A DNA stretch of 64,000 nt. Origin: Heliocidaris erythrogramma (Eukaryota; Echinodermata; Echinoidea; Camarodonta; Echinometridae). The translations under genes and the position numbers were made by a program. Positions 13,601 to 23,600 of this stretch are shown here, in pieces (position 1 is the stretch's first letter; every line of letters begins with the position of its first letter). The stretch spans positions 57,931,233-57,995,232 of the forward strand of contig CM046853.1 of NCBI GenBank assembly GCA_025617745.1. The letters are read 5' to 3'. Under the pieces are notes generated by a model that was not told where the DNA came from, searched no databases, and saw nothing but the letters and a program-made list of their open reading frames with translations.

Positions 13601-16525
13601 GTAAACGTTGCCTAGTGACCAAGAATGACTCATTTACTCAACAACCCTTTCTCGGTAATGTAAACAATAACACTGTTGGAAATTGATAATATTATGCTGA
13701 ATCGAGGAGTTATCACAGACCTCCTTGCTTGGCTGAATAATGACCCCAAAGCACAAGATTTACGTTGGTGAATAAATTAAATTGTAGCTCTTACTTGATT
13801 ATTCTTGAAACTGCAGAAATAAATATTTTTACTGGTTGGTTGGTTCCCCTAACTGCCTAAGCAGTAGCAGTGGCCATTCAAAGGGGATCACAAGAGGCAC
13901 ATCTCCCCCCAATAAATTTTGCCATGTCCAGGTCATAACTTTGTGTGTACCCACCCTTGAAAAAATTCTTCTAAAAAAAATATTTTATTATTGAAACATC
14001 CCTCCCCGAAAACTTGATTAGACGTGTCAGAGACAGAGAGCGTTGCGTGGTGAGGAAAAAAAATGTTAGCAATTTGTATTCAGTGTTCAGTCATGTCAGT
14101 GTTAGTAAATGTATTCATGTTCTTTCTTTACATTGCAATTGTTTTTTTTTTTCTTTTTCATCGGGCTTGGATAAAATAAAAATGACAAAATAAGGTGGAT
14201 CTCGACTTCAAAATGACATGCATGCGAGGCACAGAGCTAACTCACTCAACCGCGCTCACAGTCACACAACAAAGTCACACTCAAACTTATACTGGCGTAC
14301 ATTCGGCGAGCCTCAGCCACCAGACAAATTTTGCAAATCCACACGAATATTTAAAAAAATACATACAGTTGTTGTATATATTTTACAACTCCGAAACCCA
14401 CTCAAACAGACATGAATGAGTTATAAACTAACTCAAAGCTCAAATGACAGGACCATAAGTAACCCAAAGAAAAAAGTTCAACGAAATGACAGGCATGACT
14501 ACCGTACCGTAGTCCGTATTCACAACATAGACAAATGCCATTCACAACACACGCGAACACTTGCGAGCGCGATAGACTCACTCACGTCGAACAAACTCAC
14601 CAGATTTTCACCGAAAACAATTAAAATTACGTACTACACGTCCACCGGGATAAAATCAATCACAAAAACTTCCACAACAAAGTGGACAAAACCGGGGGAA
14701 ATAAACAGAAATGCACAGAAGATAAGAAATAGATGAGAAATTAGACGTGCTAGGCTAGCCTGAATCTAACTGAAAAGTCTGAAGTTGTAGATAAAAAAAA
14801 AGGATCGCGATAGCCGCTATCGATTTCCCCTTGTTGCTAGGATATATTGGCTAGGAACAATAGATATGAATATTCATTGCAGGCTCGTACAGATTTGAAG
14901 TGAAATGTCCAATAATGGGTCTTCTAAAATTCATAAACCTGAAATAGATTTTTGGTGAGACGAAGTAAGGAGTGTTCTGATTGGCCAAAATATTTCTGCA
15001 TCGGCAGGCGAAGTTTGGGGTCACAAAACGTTCTAGTTTTCTTGTAAACAAGGCAAACCACATAATGTGGTCACTCTGTCGCGAATGGGTTAAAATCTTG
15101 CCTTGCATGTGTAGTCTTATATATATATATACAAGTTACACGTGCAAGGTAAGAAAAACCCGATCACACCTGCCGATTTTTTTTTTTTTTTTTTTTTTAA
15201 TTCATTCAATTTTTACAATTTTAATTGAGCCTGGAAGGGAACCCCTTTAGCAAACAGCGATGGTGTGCATGGCTCACAGTATGTGGGAAACGGTGATATT
15301 TAGATTTAGATTTTTTTGATATCCCCCTCCGAACACAGTATATGCACCCCATGACATGTATGATCACTTCACCTAATACCGACCAGTCATAATACCGACC
15401 ATTAAGCGTATCATGGCATCTAGCGCGCGTCTTGCAAATCAACGCATGGGACTACGCGTAGAATGCCTAGCAACGTTGAGAACAGTCAAAATGGAGTAAG
15501 ATAGGAATAAAAACATAAGTATCAATTTATTGTTAATTTTTCATATTTTCATTAAAATAATCTCTTTTCATACCTGCCATTGACTTATGTGCAGGGGTCG
15601 GTAATAAGACGCACTTCTCCCTCTATGCGTAAAATGAAATGACTCTATTGTGACGTAATTTCTACAAGAACGCGCAAGTATTATCGCTCGTCAGTACCTG
15701 GATCTTGTTCCCCAGTATTTGGGTAGTAGTCTGATGAATTTTCATTACGTTTCATGAAGAATCTTTCCTGTAGTCGTTGGAAACATCATTAAGAGGTCGG
15801 TATTAGGTAAAGGCATCATACAGCTCTGTGTGCCAGTACCAGATTGATAAGCCACAGAGCTCGTACAGCTAGATCATAGATCATGTAGAAGTACTACAGT
15901 TAAACTCTTCTAATATTAATAACATGATGGACATATATTAATGCTTAACAAAAATGTGCATGCCAACACAATCCATTTTCAATTTCACTTCTTCACCATG
16001 TAAAGTTCACTTGTTCACTGACATTTTAAATATGACACTCACTGTCAAGCATGTCAAGCCAACATTACAGACTATTTTAGAGTCTAGTCTTCAAGCCTTT
16101 TGTCATGTTTGTACTCTTCATCTAACTTCCAGTTCCACAACACAAACTAATGTCCTTCATAACAACAAATCATGTTCATAATCGTCTGGTCTTTGCCTTT
16201 GGACGGGGTAACGATCACGACGATTGAGAAATAGCACGTGTGCAGGTCAGCGACATCTTTATTTCCGCACCACCATCGACTTCTCATGTACCGTCACCTT
16301 GCAATGCATTAATTGTTATTTTGCATAGAAAACCCCCATGTACCGTACGTGTGGAAATGATCTGCGGACAGGAGGAACGTGGCAGAACATACCGGTATAA
16401 ATGTGGCCTAAAAATCAGTGTTACAAGAAAGTAAACATTTTAATACCTAACATAAAAGTATAAAATATTATTAATGATACAGATTCTTATAATATACTTA
16501 AAATTTAAGGGAGATTTTGTACCAT
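4643..16525 (-). CDS. RPL4: 60S ribosomal protein L4 (uL4)
   Basis: Coding exons on the minus strand are ATG alone at 16525-16523 (inferred), then 11649-11472, 10731-10486, 8940-8816, 8066-7937, 6416-6260, 5471-5225 and 4717-4643 (stop TAG). All borders have AG/GT and the phases fit without a break, giving about 386 residues. Recognisable uL4 blocks run in order: [13 protein letters not shown] near the N-terminus; [19 protein letters not shown]; the [20 protein letters not shown] core; [70 protein letters not shown]. The C-terminal tail is a lysine/glycine repeat ([16 protein letters not shown]), shorter and simpler than the vertebrate tail (human protein 427 aa). It is a structural protein of the large subunit near the exit tunnel. 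One intron hosts a snoRNA. Identity is sure; only the ATG exon is inferred. Confidence 0.96.
6562..7495. mobile_element. TTAA-type non-autonomous DNA element, copy 1 (934 bp)
   Basis: It is nearly identical over its length to 25453-26390, in the same orientation. It begins AGTAGAACTTTAATG and ends CTACT. The right flank is TTAA and the left flank TTAT (one change). It lies in the RPL4 intron between 6417 and 7936. It contains a 60-odd-codon open frame present in both copies, but this is short and resembles no transposase, so the element is called non-autonomous. The TTAA target and lack of a footprint suggest the piggyBac group; the short terminal repeat leaves that open. Confidence 0.8.
7564..7646. 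repeat. Direct repeat, copy 1 (second copy 8328-8408)
   Basis: About 80 bp starting TATCCCATCAGTCTCATTAA and ending near GGGATACT is repeated at 8328-8408 with few differences. The two copies flank the RPL4 exon 7937-8066, so this is a local duplication spanning an exon boundary region, or two insertions of one short repeat. Confidence 0.7.
8328..8408. repeat. Direct repeat, copy 2
   Basis: Partner of 7564-7646, on the other side of an RPL4 exon; it shares TTAAATCAGTTT and ACCTCCATATTCAATGAATT. Confidence 0.7.
9224..9940. mobile_element. TTAA-flanked foldback element with G/C-run arms (piggyBac-like MITE)
   Basis: Ends are CCCTAACTGCACTGGG and the complement CCCAGTTCAGTAAGGG, flanked on both sides by TTAA (9220-9223, 9941-9944). 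Long runs of G near 9237-9258 face long runs of C near 9885-9900. The middle is a second palindrome (arms around 9470-9540 and 9610-9710: TGTACCCTTCACAATTG facing AGGGTACAATGAGGAGC). CCC-starting ends and a TTAA duplication fit piggyBac-type MITEs. It sits in an RPL4 intron. Confidence 0.8.
10049..10449. mobile_element. MITE with TIR CAATTCTCGCTACC
   Basis: Left end CAATTCTCGCTACC and right end GGTAGCGAGAATTG are exact complements, and the similarity extends inward about 30 bp. It lies in the RPL4 intron only 37 bp from the exon ending at 10486, which limits the splice-donor surroundings of that intron. Confidence 0.8.
11213..11284 (-). ncRNA. SNORD18: C/D box snoRNA, U18 (SNORD18) homologue, in an RPL4 intron
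   Basis: On the minus strand box C (GTGATGA) is at 11279-11273 and box D (CTGA) at 11221-11218, about 50 nt apart. Between them is GGTCCGTGTTT (11259-11249), followed directly by a D'-like box TTGA (11248-11245). The antisense element complements AAACACGGACC, a very conserved stretch of 28S rRNA. Established knowledge: vertebrate U18 snoRNAs are encoded in RPL4 introns and use this antisense sequence to guide 2'-O-methylation of an A (A1313 in human 28S). Counting five bases upstream of the D' box lands on the A in AAACA, as expected. The terminal stem is weak by eye, so the exact ends are uncertain. It would be released by splicing and debranching of the RPL4 transcript. Confidence 0.8.
12152..12263. 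mobile_element. Small foldback element (about 112 bp)
   Basis: Arms ACTGAAATTAGCTGTATCAC and the near complement GTGATACTGATGCTGAATTT enclose CACAAAGACATTAA facing TTAATGTCTTTGTG. It is a hairpin-forming repeat in RPL4 intron 1 with no coding potential. Confidence 0.75.
12408..15871. mobile_element. Large inverted-repeat DNA element (about 3.46 kb) in RPL4 intron 1
   Basis: The left arm (12408-12680) reappears inverted in the right arm (15061-15871). Shared blocks in order are AAGCTCCGTGGCTTATCAAT, GGGGGATATCAACAAAAAAA, CTTTAGCAAAC-type sequence, GGCAGGTGTGATC and TTCTTAACCCATTCGCGAC. The right arm is interrupted by another MITE at 15371-15808. The 2.4-kb interior has no long ORF; the longest open frame (14416-14736, 106 codons) is low-complexity and does not resemble a transposase. 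Probably a non-autonomous foldback transposon. The terminal repeat itself contains a small palindrome. Confidence 0.72.
15371..15808. mobile_element. MITE with TIR ACCTAATACCGACC nested in the right arm of the 3.46-kb element
   Basis: Left ACCTAATACCGACC and right GGTCGGTATTAGGT are exact complements. Removing this block rejoins the right arm of the host element (CCCATGACATG.. to CAGCTCTGTGTGCCAG), showing that it inserted later. A second internal CCGACC/GGTCGG pair (around 15390 and 15595) suggests a repeated subterminal motif. Confidence 0.75.
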
Positions 16526-16640
16526 TTTGACTGTAGTTGCCGGCAGCTTCCGATACTAATTTCTACACGAGAGCCGCCACAGGCGAAAAGATCGCACACG
16601 TGAAATGTGTAATTGGGCTGCAAAGCAGATCCGCAGTCGG
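16523..16640 (-). promoter_or_regulatory. Proposed RPL4 first exon (5'TOP, ATG only) and core promoter
   Basis: On the minus strand a CTTTTC tract at 16590 could be a 5' terminal oligopyrimidine start. It is followed by a 65-nt leader ending CAGTCAAAATG, then GTACAA as donor at 16522. This would splice ATG to GCT of the exon at 11649, in phase. In vertebrate RPL4 the first exon also encodes only the initiator Met. Just upstream, CCAAT (about 16609-16614) and a CACGTG E-box can be seen. The donor is not a strong consensus and other ATG-GT candidates exist (for example near 12553), so this is an inference. Confidence 0.5.
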
Positions 16641-18207
16641 AACTATTTTAAAACATATGAATAGAAAACCTGGATAAATCTTGCAATGTTTCATGATGTT
16701 ACTTGATGCATTTGATACTTATTTATTTTTAAAATATATCGAATTTCACAAACATGGAGTACATTTTTAAAGATAAAATTAATTTATGATTGGACTAATT
16801 TAATACGCGGTATGACAACCCCAAAGAAAACTCTATCATGATTAATCGGCCCAAATAATGTCGACCCTACTGAAACGTCTCAGCTTATGCGTTGTCTTGC
16901 GGCCCCATTATAGACATTGAGAATCGGAAAACTATTTTATACATTTGCCACCGTTCATTAGCGAAAATTTGCATCAAGTGTAAAATTCTTCTCGACACGA
17001 GTATCGAAAACTTGAGATGCATAGATTATTGTCTTTTCATCATCAATTGACCCTCTGACAAACCATCCTTACCCCCCCCCCCCCCCCCCTGCACAAGGTC
17101 TCGGTAACAGATTTATTGGCCCGCAACCCCGGGCATGTTTGCAGCCTGCCAGAGCCTACATGGGTCTCGTCTGATCATATTGAACATCGCTACTATTACT
17201 AGAATTCAATTTTCTCACAAGATGGTGGTGTCCTAAAATGGTTCTCAAAACTTGAAAATTGTTACAACAATCAGTAATTAGGTATGAACAACAACAGAAG
17301 TCAAATGCAAAAAAATCGGGGCCTACATGCATCTGAGGGAGGATGAGACATGACTCATTTTTTAAAGATCCATTCAATTAAGTGCCGAAAGGCGGGGGCG
17401 GGGCTGCAGGGGCTGCAGAGGCTCCCCCCCCCCCCCCCGAACTCATGGGCTATGCCGGTCACCGCGCAGCGATAGGTGATCTATTTGTGAGATTTTTCAT
17501 AAATTATTTTATATCAACAAAGTGTATAAAGTGTCAAAAATTCTCTGTTCACTAAAGACTATAGGGATGTACATTTTTCTTTCAAAGTGGCCTAAATCCG
17601 CCACTGGACGCTATACTTCCGAGGGAGCGCAGCGTCCGAGAAAGAATTTGTGCGGTTTGAAACTATATTATTTTAGTGGACTTTCAACCACATCGTAAGG
17701 CGAATCCAACTCCTATTATGGTCTGCATATACTTGAATCATTGATTTATAAGCTAATTGGCGATTCCTAAATTTTGGAGCGGAGGGAGACGACTCCTGGG
17801 AAAATATTGAAAAGAACAGACGTCCCGTCCCCAGTATATCCCACTGGATTTTTAACTCTTCGTCAGTATAATAGGTCTGATACCTCAAAATTAAGATGCT
17901 GGTATATGATACCTTATCACTATTATTATGTGAGTATAATATAAGTTGACTGACCACTGGTCTTTTCTTCAAAGCATGTCAGATTTGCCTTTGCCAATGT
18001 TTTGGATGCCATGGTTTGTGTCGTGTCACAATCAATTAGGAGGCTATATACCCTGCTTATTCATTCAGGCTGTTGCCTTCTTTGGTTTTTTCCCCGGTTA
18101 GGTCTTTGTCAGTTTGCACAACCAAAAGTAGGCCTGTACTTAATATGATGATGCCGTTTACATATAGGGGATTTAAAAATCATCGTCGAAAAAAGGAGGT
18201 AATCATG
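16641..18207. other. Intergenic DNA between RPL4 and IAH1, no gene seen
   Basis: AT-rich sequence with two C-runs (17071-17090, 17427-17441) and no open frame with splice or family support. It separates two divergently oriented promoters (RPL4 minus, IAH1 plus). Confidence 0.6.
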
Positions 18208-18375
18208 CAGGGGCGGATACAGGATTTTCAGAAAGGGGGGCGCATTTCAGAACTGAGGGGGCGCACACTGAGGAACCCTCCGTTTGACGAAGCCAAATGG
18301 CCATCTAGGGGGTCCGGAGGATTACTTTGTCAGACAAAAAGGGGGGCGCACGCCCCTTGCGCCCCCTTTTACCGC
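18208..18375. mobile_element. hAT-like MITE fragment (CAGGGGCGGATACAGG end)
   Basis: It begins CAGGGGCGGATACAGGATTT and contains G-rich GGGGGGCGCA blocks facing GCGCCCCC near 18360-18372. It resembles the element family at 19759-20048 and 34297-34746. The right end is degenerate. Confidence 0.5.
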
Positions 18376-18474
18376 CTGGTAATTACGAACCTTATTTCAT
18401 TTTCGGAATTACGAACCTGCATGCACTGCGGAGTATGAATCTTCGGGAAAACGTGATGCTGTAACCTTAATTAA

Positions 18475-19018
18475 AGGGAAATCCAACCTTAATAACAAGT
18501 TGCTTTGAAAGAAAGAGGAAAAAATCAGAGAAGCCGATTGGTGAATGTTTGAACAAAATCGGACAAGCGATAAGAAAGTTATGAATTTTTGAAACTTGTA
18601 ATCACTATACATATGGGAATTTCAAATTGGCCGAATAGGTATGTCACTGTGATGTAGCTGTGGACAACTCCCCCATTCGCTCCAACACACAAAATGACTA
18701 AAATGTCACTTTTTCAAAATGTATACTCAGTAGGATCTTTCATTTTCATGAGGACCTATATAACAATATGCTATCCCCAATATATTTGACTACTGCCCCG
18801 AGGGTAAAAGCACCTCCAGGAAAACCGCAAATTAATGATATTTTTGTGTATATACGACAAATGGGAGAGTTGTCCACAAAAATGTCACAATCGATTCAGC
18901 AAATTGCCAATTTCAGATTCTTAGTCCTTGTCCGATTTCTTTCAAACTTTCACCATCCTGATATTCTTATTTTTCTGCTTCCACACAAATCATCTTATTA
19001 CCAAGGTTGGATTGCCCT
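18475..19018. mobile_element. TTAA-type MITE (AGGGAAATCCAACC ends)
   Basis: Left end AGGGAAATCCAACC follows TTAA at 18471-18474. The right end GGTTGGATTGCCCT is followed by TTGA. Subterminal GAACAAAATCGGACAAG faces CTTGTCCGATTTCTTTC. A decayed relative is at 2801-3330. The element lies between RPL4 and IAH1. Confidence 0.72.
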
Positions 19019-19758
19019 TGAATGACATAACTGATCTCACAATTGAAGGTTTTCTGATCTCCTATGAAATAAGTTACCAATATTTCCAGCATACTAGTAT
19101 TGATCATACAATGTTAATTGGTTCTTGGTGTTGCTTTCCTTTTATCATATAGTCGTGGGACTTGGGTGACATAATTGTTTGGACCCGAAATTTACTATAA
19201 AAAAAATAGGCCTATAGATCAATAGTTGGCGAGTAAAATGCATGCATGCAATTATCATCACGGCCATGCAGTATAGCTTATGGTTGTATATTTTCCCAGA
19301 GGGCTGATCTCTTTCCCGAAATTGGTTGCTGTACAAAATTCAAAATTTCCGGGGGACGTGTCCCCCGGGTCTCCCCCCCCCCCAGGGACGCCGCCCATGC
19401 CCACTTGGTCATTACGTTTCAGACTCGAATGTCTTTTTTTCACTGAAAGAAACACACACACATGCATCCTCGCATGCACCCACACGCATTCAAAATAATG
19501 CCAAACACCCTTTTATTAATATTATTTACATAAAAGAGCAATAACTTGCGTTAACAGACCGCTGCGGTAATGTAGAAAATTTTATGCATACCTTTCAAAC
19601 AAAGGTTGTTCTTGACAACATGAAAGCTTGCCGGACATAGCAACAAATAATGTTGGCTCATTTGTAAAAAGCAGGTTCATGGAATAGCTCGTCACTAGGT
19701 GCTCAGAGAATATATAGTGCATAAATTTGTATTACAGAAGCGGTCTATTGCTCTAGGA

Positions 19759-20048
19759 CAGGGGTGGATCCAGGATTTAGTATAAGGGGGGCACACAAAT
19801 GTAGGTTTGTCAACTTTTGGAAAAGATAGACCCGCATTTTTGGGGTCAGTGGGGGGGGGGGGGGTTATGTGGGTCCACTTTCCATCCATAATTCTCTGAC
19901 AAGCAAAAAAAAAGGGTTTTCATTCTAAAAGGGGGGGGGGGAGCACAATCGACTAAAGGGCGGATCCTTTATGGTCAAAATGCATACTCTTCTTCCAAAG
20001 GGGGGGGGGGTTCACGGGCCGGAAATGCCCCCTCTGGATTCGCCACTG
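19759..20048. mobile_element. hAT-like MITE
   Basis: Ends CAGGGGTGGATCCAGGATTT and CTGGATTCGCCACTG are near complements. The eight bases on each side (CTCTAGGA, TTCTAGGC) are a decayed 8-bp target duplication, as for hAT elements. The interior has several G-runs and the phrase AATTCTCTGACAAGC, also present in the copy at 34297-34746. Confidence 0.7.
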
Positions 20049-20116
20049 TTCTAGGCGATGTCTTCTTGTTACAGTCCACCATCAGGCGAATTGTCCCTGG
20101 TCATTTCAATCGAAGC

Positions 20117-20142
20117 CCCCCCCCCCCCCCCAAAAAAAAAAA

Positions 20143-20210
<68 letters not shown>

Positions 20211-20290
20211 AAATAAATTAATTAAATTAAATTTTAAAAAAAAATTAATTAAAATAAAAAATAAAAAAATAAATAAATGAAACAAAAAAG
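20117..20290. repeat. C-run followed by (TAA)n/(TAAA)n low-complexity tract
   Basis: A run of C is followed by A, then AATAATAAT and ATAAATAAATAA repeats for about 170 bp. This is simple-sequence DNA; it could be the old tail of a retroelement, but no body is visible. Confidence 0.85.
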
Positions 20291-20685
20291 AAACATTTGA
20301 TGGCAAACTTGAAAATTTGATGACTTCTTGTCCCTCGTGGAAACTTTCAAGCTAATTTGCCTTTAGTCTGGTCCGACCAGGGGTCCGACACCCTATCCGA
20401 GTCCATTCCCTCATTCAAAATGCGAATCGAGAGCGAGAGCATGCGACGAAAGAGAGAGAGCCATAATGGGCAAAATAATGATGGGTGCAGAGATTCACTT
20501 TGCGATTCGCCTCTTGAGGCGAATTTGCCACGGTCGATGTAAAGCTGAGTAGTCTCATGAAAATAATACCGGTAGTCTGCTAACGTTAGTGCAGCTTTTC
20601 ACATTTCTGTCCAGGGCTAGGCTGAAGTCCAACTTAATTAACCGTTTGTCAGAGTCGATAGGCTGATCAACGTTTCATTATCACC

Positions 20686-23600
20686 ATGAGCAAGTGCTAC
20701 GTATATCGCCTAAATTAATTTTGTTTGGTGACTCGATAACACAGGTAAAAGATTCTCACTGACTTTTAAAATATCAGCTGCAGCTCAGTCTTTACACTCA
20801 GTCTAGGCTCTAGCAGCTCAAGCAAAGCTCAGCCAAGTCGGCGCGGCCGCGGGCCGGCTGGTCGTGATCCTGCCGCACTAGACCTGGCTTGGCTATCATA
20901 TGGTCTGGAGCTGCAGTGCAGGCTCCGAAGACGCCAGCCGGCAGCGCTTGGTCAAGTTGGTGCCAGCCGCCCAGCGCGGCGGCAGAAAACCGTTAGGTGT
21001 AGGACGTCATGCACCTAACAATATATATAGTTGCAATTGAATAAGTGTGTGTTACTTTGGCAAGTTTGGGGCCTGGACTCTATTCGGCATTATTGTGGTT
21101 GAGGAAACCACCAATCCATTTATTCACTCCGTACAGATCGAGTGACAGACATGACACTTGACTGAACTGAGAAGCGCTTCAAAGTTCACTTCAAAGTTCA
21201 AGTTCAATTTGTTCAAAGTTCAACTCAAGTTCAACTTAAGTCGCAACTAAGTTCAATCCTATTGGCTATTGTCTTGAAAAAGAGTAGGCATTATCGTGAA
21301 ATAGTCCCCGCTTCAAAAAAATCTAAGTTTTTTTAGGATTAGGATTAGGTTAGGGTTTAGCCAGGATTAGGATTAGGTTTTAGGGTTAGGGTTAGGGTTT
21401 AGGATTAGGATTAGGGTAGGGTTTAGGATTAGGGTTAGGGTTAGGAACTTAGGGTATGGTGGGGACTATATCACGATTATGCCAAAGAGTATTGTCATTG
21501 AACTATTCCTAGACAGAAATAACCGTCTGTTAATTGTTATGGGGAAATCTTTAAATATTTCTGACATTTCTCAACCTTCCCCATAGCATAGGCATAGGCA
21601 TAGACAGACGGTACGACCGTATATCACGGCTTATTTATTTTTATTTTTAGGTTATAATATTTTATGTCTATAACTTTTATAAGTAAAACATTTTGTAAAA
21701 AATTAATTTGAAATAGAATTAGGGCTTACCTAGACCGAAATTTTCTGTCTCCAGTACGTTAGCCTCTTATTTGGGTAGGGTCGGCTACTACTTGGAGACA
21801 GAAGCCGGCCTATCACTTTGCTGTGCAAAATTTGTCTATGGCGTTGTGCCGTTCTAGTCTCGTACAAGGCAAAATGATTATGAAGGAAAAAATACGATAA
21901 ATTCATTACGAACTCGTGCACATTGATTTCAAAACGGTTATTTCTTTAACACTAAATATGTTTGTTTAGTGTTAAAGAAATAACCGTTTTGAAATCAATG
22001 TGCACGAGTTCGTAATGAATTTATCGTATTTTTTCCTTCATAATCATTTTGCCTTGTACGAGACTAACGGCTCGGGTAACGGTTTGAATACGGCTGCAGG
22101 ATTTTCGAACGGAGAAGACCTTGGACCCTGAATTACATGAAAAAGGAGCATTAAATGGATTATAAAGTCAAATTGGTATGTTGAACAGATTAAGTATATG
22201 AATTAGAGCCTAGGCCTTATGATTATTTTTTTAAAAATACAGAGGAAAAATGATTTTTTTCCTACTGTTCCAGCAGGCACAACGCCATAGACAAATTTTG
22301 CACAGCAAAGTGATAGTCCGGCTTCTGTCTCCAAGTAGTAGCCGACCCTACCCAAATAAGAGGCTAACGTACTGGAGACAGAAAATTTCGGTCTAGGGCT
22401 TACCATGCTTACATAGCACAGTAGCAGCCGGCTACGACGTCCGTTCGCTATGTTTCGGATACTGCACTGTTAACGCGTACGCCACTGAATGCATGCTACA
22501 CACTCAAACACACTGCAAACACACAGAGAAATAATAAAATGACGATCTTTCTCGAGAACCGCTTCCGGTTCCGGGGTCAATTCTATGATCTGCACGTACG
22601 TGCACGTATGTGAGCATTCAGTCTCATTGTACGGACATGACGGAGGTCTCGTGGAGCCAGACGTAGTCTCAGCGGAACAACCGATGATACAGAGAGACTG
22701 AAGCTTTTGGTCTAGTTCAATCCTAACTGTACGAGCGATCTTTACGATCGCGCACACAGAAAATCGGGACTTTTCCGTGTATGCCACAGGGACCGAATTT
22801 TTAAGGACAAAACTCTTTTGGGGAGATGTCAGCGCCCGCGGCGACAAGGAAATGTACACAATGACTCCGATAGCTCGTTTCGCGAGAATCGACAGTAAAT
22901 TACGAATTTCATTTTTGGAAATATCTTTTCCAACATCGGTGAGTTGAATTTATTGTATTTCTTGAATATTTTGGGGTCGGTTTTTGTAAATTAAATGTCG
23001 ATTTTGAGTGAATGTGGGTGACTTTTGTGCAGTGGTGTTTTAAAAAGTTGAGGTGTATGACTGCCTAGATTATACACACAAAGTATAGGAATGTAGCTAT
23101 GAGTGCCCTTTAGCAAACTCCGATCGTTTCCTGGTGCAGGCGATTCATAATTGTACTTAATGGGCTTTCCAGCACCTATCCAAAGCACATCAGCAAGCAA
23201 TGGTCATATTGACCATTAGGAAATATACATGTGTGTATACTGGGTATTGGGGATACAGACGTAATTTTGTTTCAAATGGAGGTTTTTGTGGGCAAACTGA
23301 TACTTAGGTTCCATTCTATATATATTAATTTATAAGTTCGTTAAGATACAAAATGTAGAAAGTTTTTATAAAAACATTTACAGCCTTCTTTTTCGTAGTT
23401 GTTACAGAGACATCCATACGTATGACGACTGCTCTCAATATGTTGCGCACTAGTGAGGCAGCTCTATATGGTTATGCACCATAGATACGTAGACAGAATG
23501 TTACGCACACAAGCTATACGGACAAGGTCGATATTACGACGACGGGTGGCCGTTCTCTCCCAAAGACTTTTTCAATTATTGCTCCTCGCCTTTAAAGCAC

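Noticed and set aside
14195..14736. Overlapping open frames up to 106 codons in the 3.46-kb element
   Set aside because: Thr/Lys/Asn-rich, no transposase motifs, no splice support; treated as non-coding interior.
22470..22859. 129-codon minus-strand open frame in IAH1 intron 1
   Set aside because: No family resemblance, no splice partner or poly(A) signal; GC-richer DNA lengthens chance frames.
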